Notes: generated by a model not told the origin, from the sequence alone. 50,041 nucleotides of DNA from Spirogloea muscicola (GCA_009602725.1 WELB01000040.1:628378-678418); one strand, 5' to 3'; counted from the first letter of the stretch, positions 1-13,209 are shown. Numbers and translations: made by a program.

Positions 1-1260
1 TCGCCGCGCGCGGCGGTCGCCGGCGATCCCCGAGCGCCAGGCCCCCCCCCCACCCCACCCGCCGACGCTTGCTACTGCGCCCGCATGCGGAGGCCCAGCG
101 CCGCAGCATCGTCGGCGGAGCGAGCAAGCGCGTGGCACGGGCGACATGGCCGACCCGTCCGCCCGCCGCTACCGGCCCGAGGAGGCTGCGCGCGACATTG
201 CGAACGCCCAGGCGATGTCGTGGTGGTGGGAGGTGTGACAGCGCTGCTGCGGGAGGCTGCCACGGGGGAATTCCAGAGGCAAATTCCAAGCACAGATGCA
301 ACAGGCCCTATCGCAAGCAGCCGGCCTTCGTGCCCCTGATTATCCGCATGGTCGCAGCTTGCGACCCCACACAGCGCGGGGTCTGCGACGCCATCCTGGT
401 ACTCCTGAGGTTCGGAGCAGGCATGCGTCCAGGCTGCGTCGCCCACCTCCGCCTCAGCTGCTTCCGCTTTCCGGGGCGTGGGGCGGCGCGGGCGGCGAGG
501 ATGAACAGCCGCCGAGGGTGGAGATGGTCGTGCGGATGCACGACCCAAAACGCGACGCCTACAACCAGGCGTGCGTGGTTCCCATGCGCTTTGCCGAAAT
601 GCAGCCTTGGGGCCTTTGCCAACGTACTGGGTGCTGGCCCTCGTTCCATTTAGTGAACAGGGCTAGCACCCAGTACGTCGCATAGAGGCCCACGGCTGCA
701 CCTCGGCGAAGCGGGTCCACAAACCACGGACGCCTGGTTGTGGTGGTCGCGTCTTGGGTCGTGGATGCGCACGGTCATCTCCACCCTAGGCGGCTCTTCG
801 TCCTCGCCGGCCGCGCCGCCCCACGCCCCGGGCCACGTCACCTCGAAGCGGAAGCAGCTGAGGCTGTGGCGGGCTACGCAGCCCGGCCACATTCCCACGC
901 CGAACCCCACGAATACCAGGATGGCCTCGCAGACCCCGCGCTCCGTGCGGGGGTCGCAAGCGGCGACCATGCGCATGATCAGCGGCACGGGCGCCGGCTG
1001 CTTGCGGTACGGCCTGTCACACCTGTACTTGAGGTTCTGCTTCCTCAGCTCCTTCCTGGCAGCCTCTCGTACACCGCCACGCCTTCCACCGCCACGAGAA
1101 CGCCGGGCCGGGCACCCTCCTCCACGTCCGCCAGGTACCCCTTGGCAGCGTACATGTACTTCTGGCAGGTCGTGAACGCATAAGTCTTGCAGCCCTGCTT
1201 CGTGGGCATGCGCATCCACCACAATCATGTGCTTAAGTGGATGCGGTGCACGGGGTGCAC
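1..1260. mobile_element. Inverted pair of decayed coding repeats, possibly tyrosine-recombinase-like
   Basis: Two related coding remnants face each other. The plus copy (about 290-655) and the minus copy (about 1020-650) both read RPYRKQPA.VPLI.RMVAACD, then RGVC.AIL, a GM.PGCVA segment and PPRVEM.VR.HDP.RD. The minus copy extends upstream to about 1260 in another frame (AFTTCQKYMYAAKGYLADVEE), so it carries a frameshift. The order 'helical core, then G-M-R-P-G-x-x-A-x-L' resembles the first catalytic-arginine region of tyrosine recombinases (DIRS or Crypton type), with Arg kept in the plus copy and Trp in the minus copy. No H-x-x-R or catalytic Tyr was found, so the family call is weak. Neither copy is an intact gene. 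Confidence 0.4.
625..676. repeat. Near-perfect palindrome at the centre of the inverted pair
   Basis: The arm GTACTGGGTGCTGGCCCT (625-642) is matched by its reverse complement at about 658-676 with one mismatch, around a 15-base spacer. It is the tip of the larger inverted repeat 290-1020. Confidence 0.8.
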
Positions 1261-1351
1261 GGCCCCGGCCGGCCGCTGGACGGCCGCCCGGACGCTGCCG
1301 ACGTCCGCCTCCTGCAGGCGCGCGGCCAGCGTCGCGGTCCAGTCGCAGGGA

Positions 1352-1490
1352 GAAGGGCTCGCCCATTGAGGATAGGGGCTGGAAAAAGCCAGCCCAGAAA
1401 AGATTGTACAAAGGACGAGAAGGGGCCAGGGGAAGTACGAAGAACAACAAGCACAGAAAAGAAGCGAAGCAGCTACGAAGCACTCAACAG
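1352..1490 (-). repeat. Retroelement-type 3' tail with stem-loop (type B)
   Basis: On the minus strand the repeat reads ...GTACTTCCCCTGGCCCC..., then the perfect stem GGGCTGG/CCAGCCC (1376-1395, loop of 6), then CTATCCTCAATGGGCGAGCC. The same 120-base unit recurs at 31585-31705. No coding retroelement piece is attached here, so it is a solo tail. Confidence 0.7.
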
Positions 1491-1579
1491 GACCCCCCGC
1501 GTCCGGGCGGCCGTCCGCTTCCAGGCTCTCTCAACAACCTGGATGTTCAACTTGTCTTCCATCCACAAAGAGAGAGAGA

Positions 1580-1622
1580 AGGCGCGCGGTGCGCATGAAA
1601 TTGAAAGGGACCCCAAATCTAG
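1580..1622 (-). repeat. Second tail-type repeat (CATGCGCACCGCGCGCCTTC)
   Basis: On the minus strand CCCTTTCAATTTCATGCGC is followed by ACCGCGCGCCTTCTC and a short CT run. Related copies lie near 2855, 16258, 22885, 42880, 44227 and 44427. The core GCGCGGTGCGC can pair on itself. Confidence 0.6.
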
Positions 1623-1639
1623 CCTTACGAATGTCCTGT

Positions 1640-3150
1640 TAACTGGGTAATGAGCTGGCTAAGGGGGACACACAGGAGTGCAAGATCCTCTTCAGGTATG
1701 GAGAAGTTAAGCTTTCCGCCAGCAGATACGATTGAAAATTACCTGCACTGTATCAGTGTCGTTGCTTGTCTTCTTGATGTCTGCCCGTACACTCGCGGAC
1801 TGGTCAAGACAAGGAGCTCTGACTAACTCCTTCGTGTCCGCAGAAAGGAAGCTATTCTGAAGGGGTGGAGGGCTGTGAAAGCCAGCCAAAAAAGAACAGA
1901 CGGGGTCCAGAAGGGCCGAGAACTCACTTGATGTACTCAGAAAAATGACACAAGCCTCCAAAGCCACTGCCCATACTGAGACCCTACGGGTGCCCTTCAC
2001 CCTACGCTGGACGAGGCAAGCAGAACGGATGGAGCCTGGCAGAGACGAGGAAATGAGGAAAAATTAGGCGCATAAAGATGAACGGAGGTGAATCATCTCG
2101 TGATGATTTAGCCTTGGCTGCCGCTTCTTGATTACTGGCGTGAGGACTCCTGCGACTGTTGCCTGACTTTCACTGAGTGGCCTGCCGTTTCTGCGCTGAG
2201 CGTCCGCACTTTCAGGGTCAGGGAGTCCTCATTCTTTTGTCCAAGGGCTGGCATTCTCACAGCCACTGATTCTTTTCCTGCCGCGAATAAATCCAACTTG
2301 CAGGCGCTGATTGTTGGTCCTCAGATTAGCTATTAGCAGTAGCACTGCTCGTGCTCAGTGCCTTATTATTCCATGTCGGGTTTGACTATATATACATCAA
2401 TGTGCTCACTCTTGACTGGCAAAGGCCCCCTCTAGCCGTGCTTTCGTCCTGCTTCTTAGCCCCTCCTAGCCCAGGGCATCGCCTTGCGTAGACCTATTGT
2501 CCGGACTTCTATTGCCTTATGCGTGAGCAGTGCATTGGCTCGGCTTGGTCTCCATTGATTGATGTGCTCCACGCTCCTCTTGTAGGGGCCTACTCATCGA
2601 CCAGGTGTCCACTCGCTTGGGCTTGCCTTTCACAGAAAAAGCTCTCCCAAATGGGGCGGCGGCTGTGGAAGGCCAGGTACAAACGCATGAACAGCCACCA
2701 CCTTCTCTTCAGCGAACTGTACCTCTAAACGCTGGCCCCTCACGGCCATCTCTTCTGGAAGATTTTCTTGTGCATCCTTGTTCTGGGCTGGCCTTCACAG
2801 CCGTCGCCCCCTTCTGGGAAGGACTTCCTTTCTTCACTCGTTGAAAAGAGAAAAGGGCGTGCGCATGCAATGGAAGGGAGGCCAAACCAAGCCACTGTGT
2901 TTAGGCAAAAGCCGGTGCAGAAGTAGAGCTACACAAAGCGAAGCCCTGTGCTAAGGAGCGCCAAGGCAACATTGCGGAAGCCGGCTGGGAGACTTCAGTA
3001 CCAACGAGGGTGAGCACATACAAACGCGACAGGCTAACTTAAGGAGCCAGAGCACCGCCACGGCAGCCAATGGCCTGGCGCTCGGCACGCTGATGAATGG
3101 CTAAAGTTAGGCGCTGCAAAAGTAAGCCAAGAAAGGATTTGGCTACGAGA
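1640..3150. other. Intergenic repeat-derived DNA, no gene recognised
   Basis: Only short ORFs without recognisable similarity are present. Degenerate stem-loops of the dispersed family sit at 1870-1887 (GGCTG..CAGCC, minus orientation) and 2785-2803 (GGGCTGG...CAGCC, plus orientation). A second-type tail lies at 2855-2890 (minus). Confidence 0.55.
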
Positions 3151-3714
3151 AGTGGCCGTTAACGAACCGCGCCCTTGTGGTGTAACGGGTGGAAGGGAGC
3201 GGCGTGACAGTTCGCGGGCCGCCCATCAGCCGCGTCCCAGGCGCGCCCTGCAAAGCGCCAAAGAGCGTCTGGAAGCCCCACCAGATTTTGCCGTCAGGCG
3301 ACGCTGGCGCAACAACGACAAACGCTCAAAAGCAGGAAAACGACGACCAGGCCTTTTGGGGCCGAGCCACGGCCGAGGGCAGGCTTCCACCGACCCCCTC
3401 CCAGCCCTTTCTACCCCCACGCCCCGGGCTCCGCGGGATACGGGAAGCGCCGGCCCAGCCGCCGCCGCCGCCCGCCGCCGCCGCCAGCGCCGCCGCAGCC
3501 TCCGCGCCGTCGTCGGCGCTCTTGGCCTGCCGTGGTGCTCTCTGCGTCGTGTGCGGCACAGCCAGGCGCTGTGCTGCCTCGCCTCCCAAGGCCTCGCCAG
3601 GCTGCCCGCCTCTCTCGTGCCTCGTCGCCCGGGATTGCGCGCTCGCCTTCCTAGCTCTCCGCCGGCCATGGCGGGGGGCGCAGGTGCGGCCGCGCGCCCG
3701 CCGGCCGCGCTGTA
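3150..3714 (+). promoter_or_regulatory. GC-rich upstream region/5' leader of the MAP3K gene
   Basis: This very GC-rich stretch (GCC and CCG runs) lies directly before the first MAP3K codon. It is open in several frames on both strands, but none resembles a known protein, as expected for biased composition. No clear TATA box was seen. Promoter or 5' leader is inferred from position only. Confidence 0.35.
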
Positions 3715-6700
3715 ATGGCGCGCTCTGCCGGCGCTCACGCTCCAAAGTCGAAGGTCCTCAATGACAAATATGTGAGCTTGCAGCGGCCATCCCCGTGAGA
3801 TTGCCATGCTCGCTACCAGGAAAGACCTAGCTGCTGTCGGAGGAAGAAACATGCCAACGTTGTTCAGAGTCCACCGCGCTCCGTGATCAGGGCACTCGGC
3901 TTCCTCTCATTTTTTTCGTCGCAGCCTCTCTGAGCTAGACCTATGGTGTCAGAGCATTGTTGTTCATTTGACGAGACAGACAGGTCGATATTGCGTACCT
4001 GAGGCAGCGGTTCTTTCACAATCTGCAGCTGCTCGGAGATGAGATCGGGAAGGGCGCGTATGGGAGGGTGTACAAGGGCGTGGATCTGCAGAATGGTGAC
4101 TTTGTGGCTATCAAGCAGGTCTCACTCGAAAACATTCCGTCTGAAGATCTCGCCAGCATCATGGTGTGCCCTCTCCCTTTGTCCAGGCACTCAATGTGCA
4201 TTGCGTTTGTAAGCCGAGCACCGCGTGCAGCCCTCTGCCTGCTGATATTGTTGGCATTGGATCTTTCCAAAGGTAGCTGTCCTTTTCTAGTGCTTGCTCG
4301 TGCAATCAGACGGATACAGTTATTCCTGCACATTCTGAAAGTCTAGATTTCATGAAACTCCTATACAGCACAGCCTTGCAATAGAGTGGTCAGCACAAAT
4401 CAAGTAGCTGAAGCCTGTCTCGGCGTCCTGACTATGGGACGCATAGACTCATCTATATTTTGATGCCATTGTGAGCCATCTGATTTGACTGAAGTAGTCC
4501 TCTGTGTTGTGGGTGGCTGCCGGGTTGCTGCTTGCAGCAAGAGATTGACCTTTTGAAGGTATGTGCATCAGACCTGCAACCTGATCAAGGACACACCTGA
4601 CTCCAATCTGCCTATGCACTAGAGGTCCCATTGACCTGTCCGAGCCACTGAACCTGGATTGCTATTGTACCCTTTAGCATTGTGAAGGATTGTGTCTCTT
4701 TGTCTAGGCCTTGTATCTTACGTTAATTGCTGTTCTGGCTTCACAGAATCTCAATCACAGGAATATAGTCAAATACCTTGGTTCCTTCAAGACCAAGTCA
4801 CACTTGTACATCATACTAGAGTAAGCTTAACCTTTCCATCTCCTTCTTGTCAGTTGATATTTGTTTGGAACTTTGTTTGGCTTGCTTGTAGTGCAGGTTC
4901 CAGTCAGTTGTCCTCTTATTTGGTTCAGTGCAGCTTTGCCCTTGATGGTGCACCTGGCTCAGTGGTGCTCTGAGCAGAGAGTATCCAAATTACACCATGA
5001 CACAGCTAGCTGATCATGCAAGTCTTGTATGAGCAGGTATGTGGAGAATGGATCTCTTGCAAGTATCATCAAGCCCAGCAAATTTGGAGCCTTTCCGGAG
5101 TCTTTGGTGGCCATCTACATTGCTCAAGTACGCTGTTTCAAGTGGTTACTTTTGTTGCAAGCATGCAGCGTCCATCTGCTTTGCTCTCACTGTCAGCTCA
5201 ATACATGAGAACATCAAGACTGTCTTTGAAGCTGAGCATAAGGAAGAAGTCCGTAGAAGTTCCTGACCATGAAGTGATCGCTGGCGCTCTGAGGCTGCTT
5301 AAGTATCTGAAAAGCCATGTGCCGCTTCAAGAGAGCAGGAAACAAAGCTGGCTCTTACAACACTGTGCTGAGCCTGATTAAAGTGTGTGTGGTTGTTGTT
5401 ATGCAGGTCCTTGAGGGGCTCGTGTATCTGCATGAGCAAGGAGTCATACACAGAGACATCAAGGTTGCCAACATCCTCACTACTAAGGAGGTATAAGATA
5501 CTACTAAAGAGGTTTGAATGCAGTGTCAACCATATCAAGTAGCTGGAACGGGTTTGCAAAGCATCGTCTACACCGTTATCAAAGCTCGCGCACATTGTGT
5601 ACTGTGGTCCTGGTTCAGCGCCCCCCTCCAAATTCTTCCTCATGGACAGCCATCTGCTTGCATGCAGGGATTGGTAAAGCTTGCGGATTTTGGAGTTGCC
5701 ACGAAGTTGAATGAGGTTGATCACAATGCCCAATCAAGCCATCCTGTTGGTACTCCATACTGGATGGCTCCTGAGGTAACTCGTTCTTCCATTTTAAGCT
5801 AACCAGCAGGCCTATATCACTTGCTTTTGCAGTATGCTTAGATCACGTGTTGGCTTTGCAGAGGGGCTCATTGAACGTCTACAGCACTGTATGTAGCCTG
5901 TGGCTGGTTGTGATTAAAAACTTCTGTAAAAGTCCCACAGTAGGGTGTTCTGACTACCTGAGCTGATTGGTGTCCTTTTTCCACAATTCAATGAGTTGCA
6001 GGTGATTGAGATGTCAGGTGTGACAGCAGCATCGGATATCTGGAGTGTGGGCTGCACAGTGATTGAGCTTCTGACCTGTGCGCCACCTTATTATGACCTC
6101 CACCATATGCCAGCCCTCTTCCGGATAGTACAGGTGTGCCTGCAGTCAGTGTAGCATCCACGTTGACCCTATTGCTAATTGGTTCCTCGGATATGCATCA
6201 GTAAGGATCTCACAAGTGATCAATAGCAAGTAGTGCAGGCTCATGCAGCCTCTCTATTTGTATTTAGCCGCCCTTTGTTGTTGGTAGTCATGAATGTTGT
6301 TATTAGACCTGCGTATATGTAGATCTCTTCTTACCTAGGGCCATGCTGGGTGTCAAGTGCACCTTGTGATATTTGCAGGATGACAAGCCTCCACTCCCAG
6401 ATCATCTTTCTGCTTCGCTTCGGGAATTTCTTGAGCTATGCTTTCAGAAGGTAGATTTGCTGCTTCTTTCTCGTCGTTGCTACGTCCGAGCCCTCATAAC
6501 TCACCAAGTTTGATAGTATCATGTACCTCTGGTGTTTGACCATGTCAAGGACTTGCAGACCAAGGTGGACCACCGTGCTTTCTGGGCACAAACGTTTGTA
6601 CTGACTGTCTGCTTAGCACTAATTGTGCACTGAAGCCCGATGCATCTGTGAGGCCTGCTGCTAATGCTCAAGTTTAGCACTGCACATTCCTCATCAAATT

Positions 6701-9700
6701 GAGCAAAAGACCATGTTGCTTGGTTCTCAGGATGCGTCTCTGAGGCCTGATGCTAAGGAACTTCTCAAGCACCAGTGGTTTACCAGCTCCAGAAAAGCCC
6801 TTCAAAGGTCCTTGAAGAAAACAGGTGGCCGGATCAGGTACTTTGGTCATTAGAGTCTTCCACAGTAAAGTTTCCTTTACGATATACATCCTCCCGCTGT
6901 GGCTAAGATCGGTGCATCTAGCATATACCTTGCATTTTCATCACAGGGGTGACCTGAGTGAGGACCTGAGTGGATGACTGTGACTCGGATTGTTTGGTGC
7001 AGCAACATACCTGAGGATGTGTCACTTGTCCTGGAGAGGACAATCGAGGGTGGAGAGTTCATGGATGTCCTCTCCCAAGGGCCAAGCGTTGGTGATGCTG
7101 TTTCTGTACATGACCCATTTGACACCGATTCGGTATGTCGTGGAGAGGCAAGAGCTCCAAGATATGTTTATTCGTGATCTTCATTTGTCTTGCTCTCCAC
7201 CAAGCTTGTGTGGCTTATTCACAAGCCAGCCTCAGGCTTTGACCAACTTCGTGACTTGAGTCTTGGTTGAGCCCTTACTTGAGCCTGACTGCGATGTGCT
7301 GAAGGAGGACGAGCATACGGCAGATGGCAAGCCTGGTAGCCGCAGCAACAGCCTTCGGCTACCTCGGCAGCAGAATCACTTGTCTACTCAGCAGCTCCTT
7401 GTCAAAGATCCAAATGATGCATCTACTTCCAAGTTACAGTCTGCTTCAGCATCCAACAAAGGCCCAGTTCGGAAGAGCAAGTCGCTCAATGGAGTCGGCA
7501 CACTTGAGGGGGAGACTGTGCTCTTGCTCAGTTCGTTTGACACAGCTGGAGACCTTGAAGATCCTGAGCCCCTCCCTCCTATTTCTCCCCTCACTCCTCC
7601 TAAGCTTCCTCCTCGACACGCTCCACAACCTTCTGCCAAAGTGAAAGATATAACAGTGACAGTGCTTCGCACACCCCCACCTCGAAAGAGAGAGGTCTCG
7701 TCGCGGACTTCCTTTGGTCTTGAGAGTCTTGAGAGGGAGGACTCGGTAAACTTTTGATCAGACAAAACCAGTACTTGAAATGTGATATATGTATTGCTGA
7801 TTGTTGCAGGCTAAGATCACGAGGAATTTCTGGCTAGCCTGCCCAGCAAAGGCAGATAAGAATGACACGTACTTAATTCACTTCCTTAGTAGCTTACTAG
7901 CTTGGCCACCCTGCCATAAATCTGTGACGTGCTGACTGCAACATTCTCTGATTGTAGGTAGAGAACTTGGAGAGCCCTGCCTGGGGGGGAAGGGATCCAT
8001 GGGAAGATGTGGGCATGGTATCACGAGCTCCTAGCGATGACTATGGAGCGCTCACTACCAATGGCCCCCGAGCTTTGGATGGGGCTGCTATTGAGGCCGC
8101 ACAGGCAGCAGATAGATCTCATGTAAGACGTCAGCTTGCAGAGCAGCTACAGACAGCTGTTGTGGACGGCGAATTACCGAAGCCAGCTGCTACTGATGAT
8201 GAAATCGATGTATGGAACCTCCTCTCCACCCAATCGTTCAGCAAAATACACGCTTCGTGATCCTGGTAGGCTCAAGCTTGCTTGAGCAGTATTGTCTACC
8301 TGTGGCCATGTGCATTTTCTTTGTGCTCCTTCATACTGCAGATCTGTGCATGCCTATTGAGCGAAGGTCTGCACATTGTTTGACGAGACTTGTAGACAGT
8401 GGACCTAGAACATTGCTATTAGCAAGAACTATCTAGGCACCCAGCTGGCACCCCACAGTGCAAGAAACTTGCTTACGGAGCTTCACTTCATGGTCAGCAT
8501 CTCAAGAAATGTGCTTTTTGCAGGAGCTTGAGCAGCAGACGCTGGATGGCCACAAATTTGCCAAGCAGGTAAGAGAATGCAGTCAGTGCAGCCTCTCTCT
8601 GATAGTCTGAACATACTGACCACTGTTGACTCGTAGCAGAAAGGGCTTGAGTATCCCTGAATGCCTCTGTATGGCAATGCTTTGAAACATGCCTCTATAA
8701 TAGATTGTTGCTTCCTATCATTCAACACACTATCTGGTCAAAGCAATTTTGATTGTGTCTAGCTATGCTCTTCGTTGTGCTGCAGGCTATGGAGATGACA
8801 CGGTTGCTCGCTCTCCTCAAGCCAGAGGCGTCTGAGGAGACTGTAGTGAGTGCAGGACATCGCTTGGCAGCGTTGCTTGACGAGTGCCCAGCACTTGAGC
8901 AAGAGCTTGTGCAGCGCTACAGCATATCGCCTATTGTCGACCTCCTCTATTCACACAATCCCTGGGTGAGTATCAAGTCTGGAGGCTGTTCACACTTGCG
9001 ACTACATTCCTTGCATTGTGAGAAGGACTGATGTGACAATGGTTTCTGCTGCAGCTTGTTACTGGTAATAGAGGGTTTGTGTGACTTTCTCATCATTGGC
9101 TCCTGTTTGGCAGGTGTTGGTAGCCTCGCTCAAGGTGGTGAATCGACTGAGCAAGAACAGCAGTGAGCTGCAGGAGATGCTCTGTCTTATGGGCTTGGTA
9201 TTCACCTGACCTGAATCTATATAATGTAATGTCACTGACATAATTATGTTGGGACGATTGCTATGCATATCAGCAAGGGAGTAAATTCAGCTCATTCTCT
9301 TAGTAGTGGGCCTCACCAGTCCTTCTCTGTGGATTCTGAAGGTTCCCACCGTGATGCAACTGAGTGGGCCAGCCCAACCTAAGGATGTTCGTCTTCAGGC
9401 TGCAAAATACATTGACCAAATGTGTCACAGAAGGTGACTACTCATGCCTCGGTCTTGATTGATATCATATGTTCATGGCTAGTGCCCTACCGCACTGCAT
9501 GAGACTACGCACGGGGCTGCCTAATTTGTCCATCAGCTCCCTCTTGATGCCCTGCTTGTCTTCTTGACTAGCATGTTAATATAGTCAAAGTTAGTTTCAG
9601 AATTTGCAGTTTCGGGCGCCTCTTGTCCGCCCATCCTGTGGGCGCGCAAGATGACAGATATTAATTGCTATACAATTTATGCACGCAGCACTTGTCATTG

Positions 9701-12700
9701 GAAAATGGATTCTCTTGCTGATAAATGTAGTCATCTTTCCTTGACCTGATAGAATGCAGTCCAAGTCTGGAATGTGTGTTCCAGCAACAAATCATTGCAG
9801 ATGCTTATGGCATGTAAAGGCTGTGCTGTCCTTGTGAGCTTGCTTGAGCCAGACTACAACACATACTGGTAACTTGCACAAGCATTTGCTGAAGTAAAAT
9901 GTATCATTGATTGGCTGCTATGTGGCTGTTGTAGTGTATATTAGTTTGCATGTGTAGATGTTCTAAATCAGCATTCTGCATTCTGCATTCTGTCATGCGA
10001 GGGTTTTGCATGCGTTCTCATCTGTGCTTCACTGCAACGTATCGCTGCTCTGATGCTGATCGCGCAGGGAATTGGTGCACACTGGTTTAGATGGTATATG
10101 TACCGTTTTTGGGTACCTGCAGACCAAAGGCGAAAAAGCAAAGAGTAGCTTTCGCCGCCTGTTTGCTAAGTGCGGAGCTCTTGGGCATTTGGTCAAAGCT
10201 CTTCACAGGTGACATGCAACAATAGCAATGACGCCATCCATGTGCACATGCCTTTGATTCTATTGTCTAATGTAAAGCCAAGCACCGACCTCGTTGATGC
10301 CGTTGATAAGCTGTCGTTCAGAAGCATCACACAAGTAGGAGGATGTACCTTGATGTACAGACTGTTAGGCATGTAAGGCACTTGCAGGTACATAGGAAGA
10401 CCGGGATGCTTGTGAATTATAAAAAGGAACCAAGTCTCGGGAAGACAGTACACCTAATCTCGTTTCTCCACATCTGCAGCCTCCAGGCTGCTGGCAGATA
10501 TGAGTCCACTGATGGTGTTGCAGCAGGCCCACCACCAGCTGCCCCCGCCGCAAAGCCGACGCCGATTCGCAGATACTGGCCTGCTCGCCGTGCTTCCACT
10601 GGAGAGCTGCATCCGGCCTCGTTGAGTCAAGGTCTGCAGTGCCTTTTGCTTCTGGCATCTCGTGTGTTATGAGTGAGTGTGGTCATGCTACATGGGCTTT
10701 GAGGAGTATGCCTACATCTGACATTCAGGATCTTCACTGGCTTCATCATGCAGAAGGGGAAAGGGAAGTGCAAATTGTGCCCCCTTCGAGGGCTGGATGG
10801 GGACAAAGCTGGGCTGCTCCCACCAGCGGTCAGCAATCCTCACAGCCGTTACACCAACCATTTGGCCCAGTACAAGCGACACAGGGGCTGTCAGTGGTGA
10901 CGTCTGGCGACATGGATTCTGCAACCTCGACATCCAACGTCAAGGGTGCTGCTGACATGGATGCTGCTCTGGCACGGCTGAAGCCCGGCGGTGCAGTGGA
11001 AAATGCAAATGCTGCTGTAAGTGCTGACATAGCAAGGCGCTACGAGGGTAAAGCGGCAGATATATTGCTGGAGTTTGCTCAAGGAGATGAAGTGGTCAAG
11101 GGACACATATGCGAGCATGGCTTGCTGCTGAGGCTCTTCCAGCTCATCCCAAGATTGCAGTCATATGTGCTACTCAAGGTGTGCCACAGTTTGTGCATAG
11201 TCAATTTTAGCCTTGGATTCCCTTGGTCACTCGTCTGTTGAGAGTCTTCTTATTGTTGCAGATGCTGCTGACAATCAGGGCAGCCTTGTAGTCCTGTGTG
11301 GTCTATGTTGACCATCTTGGGTCTAGGGCAGGCATTGGATCTATGCTGGTGAATTTGAAGTGTTTGGCAAATCCCTCAGACGATCCAACCTTATGCAGGT
11401 CCTGACTACAATTCAGCTGCTGACAATGGACCCGAATACTTTGGAACCTCTCCAACGAGCAGATGCTATAAGGCACCTTGTTCCAGTCTTGCAGTATCGC
11501 TCTGGCGACTTGGTCTCTGACATTCACAGTCAGGTGTGGGGCCACCCTTCCAGTCCAGTCCAGCACTTACGCCAGACGAGTGTGTTGCTGAGTGCTGACT
11601 TGGTCATGGAGGACATTTTGTGTGCTGCGTCATACGGTGCCACCTTGGCTGCACTGACATCGGTGTCTTTGATTGGTCAAGGTGTTGGGCGCCTTGTACA
11701 ATCTCTGCAAAATCAACAAGCGCAGGCAGGAGCAAGCCGCTGAAGCCGGCATCATTCCACAGCTTTTGCATTCCCCTCTCCAGGGCCTCGCCCTGCCCCT
11801 TCTGTGCGACATGGCTCACGCGTCCACGCTCACGCGCGAGCAGCTCCGCGTGCATGGTGCCCTCGAACTTTATGTGAAGCTCCTCCAGGACGACTACTGG
11901 GCAGTAACGGCCTTGGACAGCCTGGTGGCTTGTCTGGCCAATGACAATGAGCAGCGCAAGGTGGAGACTGCGCTGCTGAAGAGAGAGGCGCTGCTTGCAT
12001 TAGTTGCCTTCTTCTACCGTTGTAACCCAGCACACCCTTCCTACCCGCACATTCTGGAGCCCTATTTGAAGTTGATCACGTGGGTCTTCTGCAAGCTCCC
12101 TGCCTGTCAATCTGTACAACGTCCTCAAATTAGTCACACACGTTATGAATAGGCTTGAACATGGTGAATGCATACTTGAGTTCTGCAGATGTGTTTTCAG
12201 CTTGCAACATGTAGGGCGTGGCAATCAGGCAATCTGCAATTTGGGTGCTGTGCAGCAAATCGGTGCGGCTAAACACCGCCTTGGCCCTTGCCGGGCTCAC
12301 CCCCCTCCTCGTGCAGCGCCTAGACCACCGGGATGCAATTGCCCGCCTAAGCATTCTCAAAATGATAAAGGTTGATCCGTTTGCCCCTTTGAATGCCCTT
12401 CTTCATATGTAAGATGCGAGGCTTGCAAAGGGTGCGATTGTGTTGATAACGGTTATATGCTAGGCGCAGGTCAAAAATTGCACTGGCACAATTGCAATGC
12501 AACGCTCCAGCTTGGCAAAGAGCATAGCGGCCAGTGAATGAAGGCTATGTGAAAATCACATAAGAATGTGAAATTGGACAAGAGCAACCTTCAGGCTGAT
12601 CATGCACATATTTTCCTATGCTGATGCATGTCCCCCTTCTTTGCAGGCCATTTATGAACACCACCGGAGACCGAAGCAGCTCATTGTGGAGCATGACTTG

Positions 12701-12823
12701 CCAAGTAAGTTGCAGAGACTAATGGAGGAGCGGAGGGATGGAGAGAGGTCAGGAGGCCAAGTGCTTGTCAAGCAGATGGCTTCCTCGCTTCTCAAAGGAC
12801 TGCACATCAACACGGTTTTGTAG
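3715..12823 (+). CDS. MAP3K-epsilon-like (Cdc7/Cdc15 family) protein kinase, multi-exon
   Basis: Serine/threonine kinase of the plant MAP3K-epsilon family, related to yeast Cdc7p/Cdc15 of the septation pathways. Plant members act in cytokinesis and cell viability. Exons: 3715-3771, 4029-4163, 4538-4558, 4747-4820, 5037-5127, 5407-5490, 5668-5775, 6002-6133, 6379-6450, 6731-6837, 7003-7132, 7272-7745, one from 7810 with uncertain end, 7958-8209, 8524-8568, 8786-8965, 9114-9197, 9342-9433, 9785-9868, 10068-10208, 10480-10631, 10754-11178, 11399-11533, 11682-12079, 12256-12370, 12647-12823. Residues 20-275 form the kinase: GKGAYGRV loop, VAIK (Lys48), HRD (Asp143), DFG (Asp161), [10 protein letters not shown] proline-rich linker follows, then an armadillo-like region ending [21 protein letters not shown]-like. 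About 1,255-1,295 residues, near the family's usual 1,370. The start [19 protein letters not shown] matches the family N-terminus. HRDIKVAN has Val where plants have Gly. The ends of exons 12-14 are the least certain part. Confidence 0.93.
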
Positions 12824-13172
12824 CAGGTTTAGCAGGTCGATCTTGATGAAGGACGCAAGCTCTGAGATTGACCTCTTGTTTTCTCTTCCTTAGCAGCCAC
12901 CGAGATGTAGGCAAAGAGGCGATTGGTCAGATGTCTTACGAATTAGCGCTCAGCACTGCTTAGCCGTGCCAGGTTGCATACTCTTCTTGCAGTTTGTGCG
13001 TAGTAGGCAGACGTGGGTGACCGGGTTGGACGAGGTGCAGTTGTATAATGTTCCCCTTGCGTTAGCAGGTCATCAAGTCCTAGAATCAGGTCGGAGGAGC
13101 TTCTCCACATAATCCCTAGAAGGCCCTTTGACACCCTGGGAGGGGCTGTTGTATAAGGTTGAGAAGGGATCT

Positions 13173-13209
13173 TTCATTCATTCATTCATTTATTCAATCA
13201 TTCATTCAT
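13173..13209 (+). repeat. (ATTC)n microsatellite
   Basis: Imperfect tandem run of CATT units with single-base variants (TATT, CAAT). Confidence 0.85.

Noticed and set aside
650-1483. Intact gene reading of the 277-codon minus-strand frame
   Set aside because: It fuses a stem-loop tail, a leader and a frameshifted remnant. The better-matching N-terminal part lies in another frame.
3226-3852. 208-codon minus-strand open frame upstream of the MAP3K
   Set aside because: Arg/Ala/Gly-rich reading of GC-rich leader, overlapping MAP3K exon 1, with parallel open frames on both strands.
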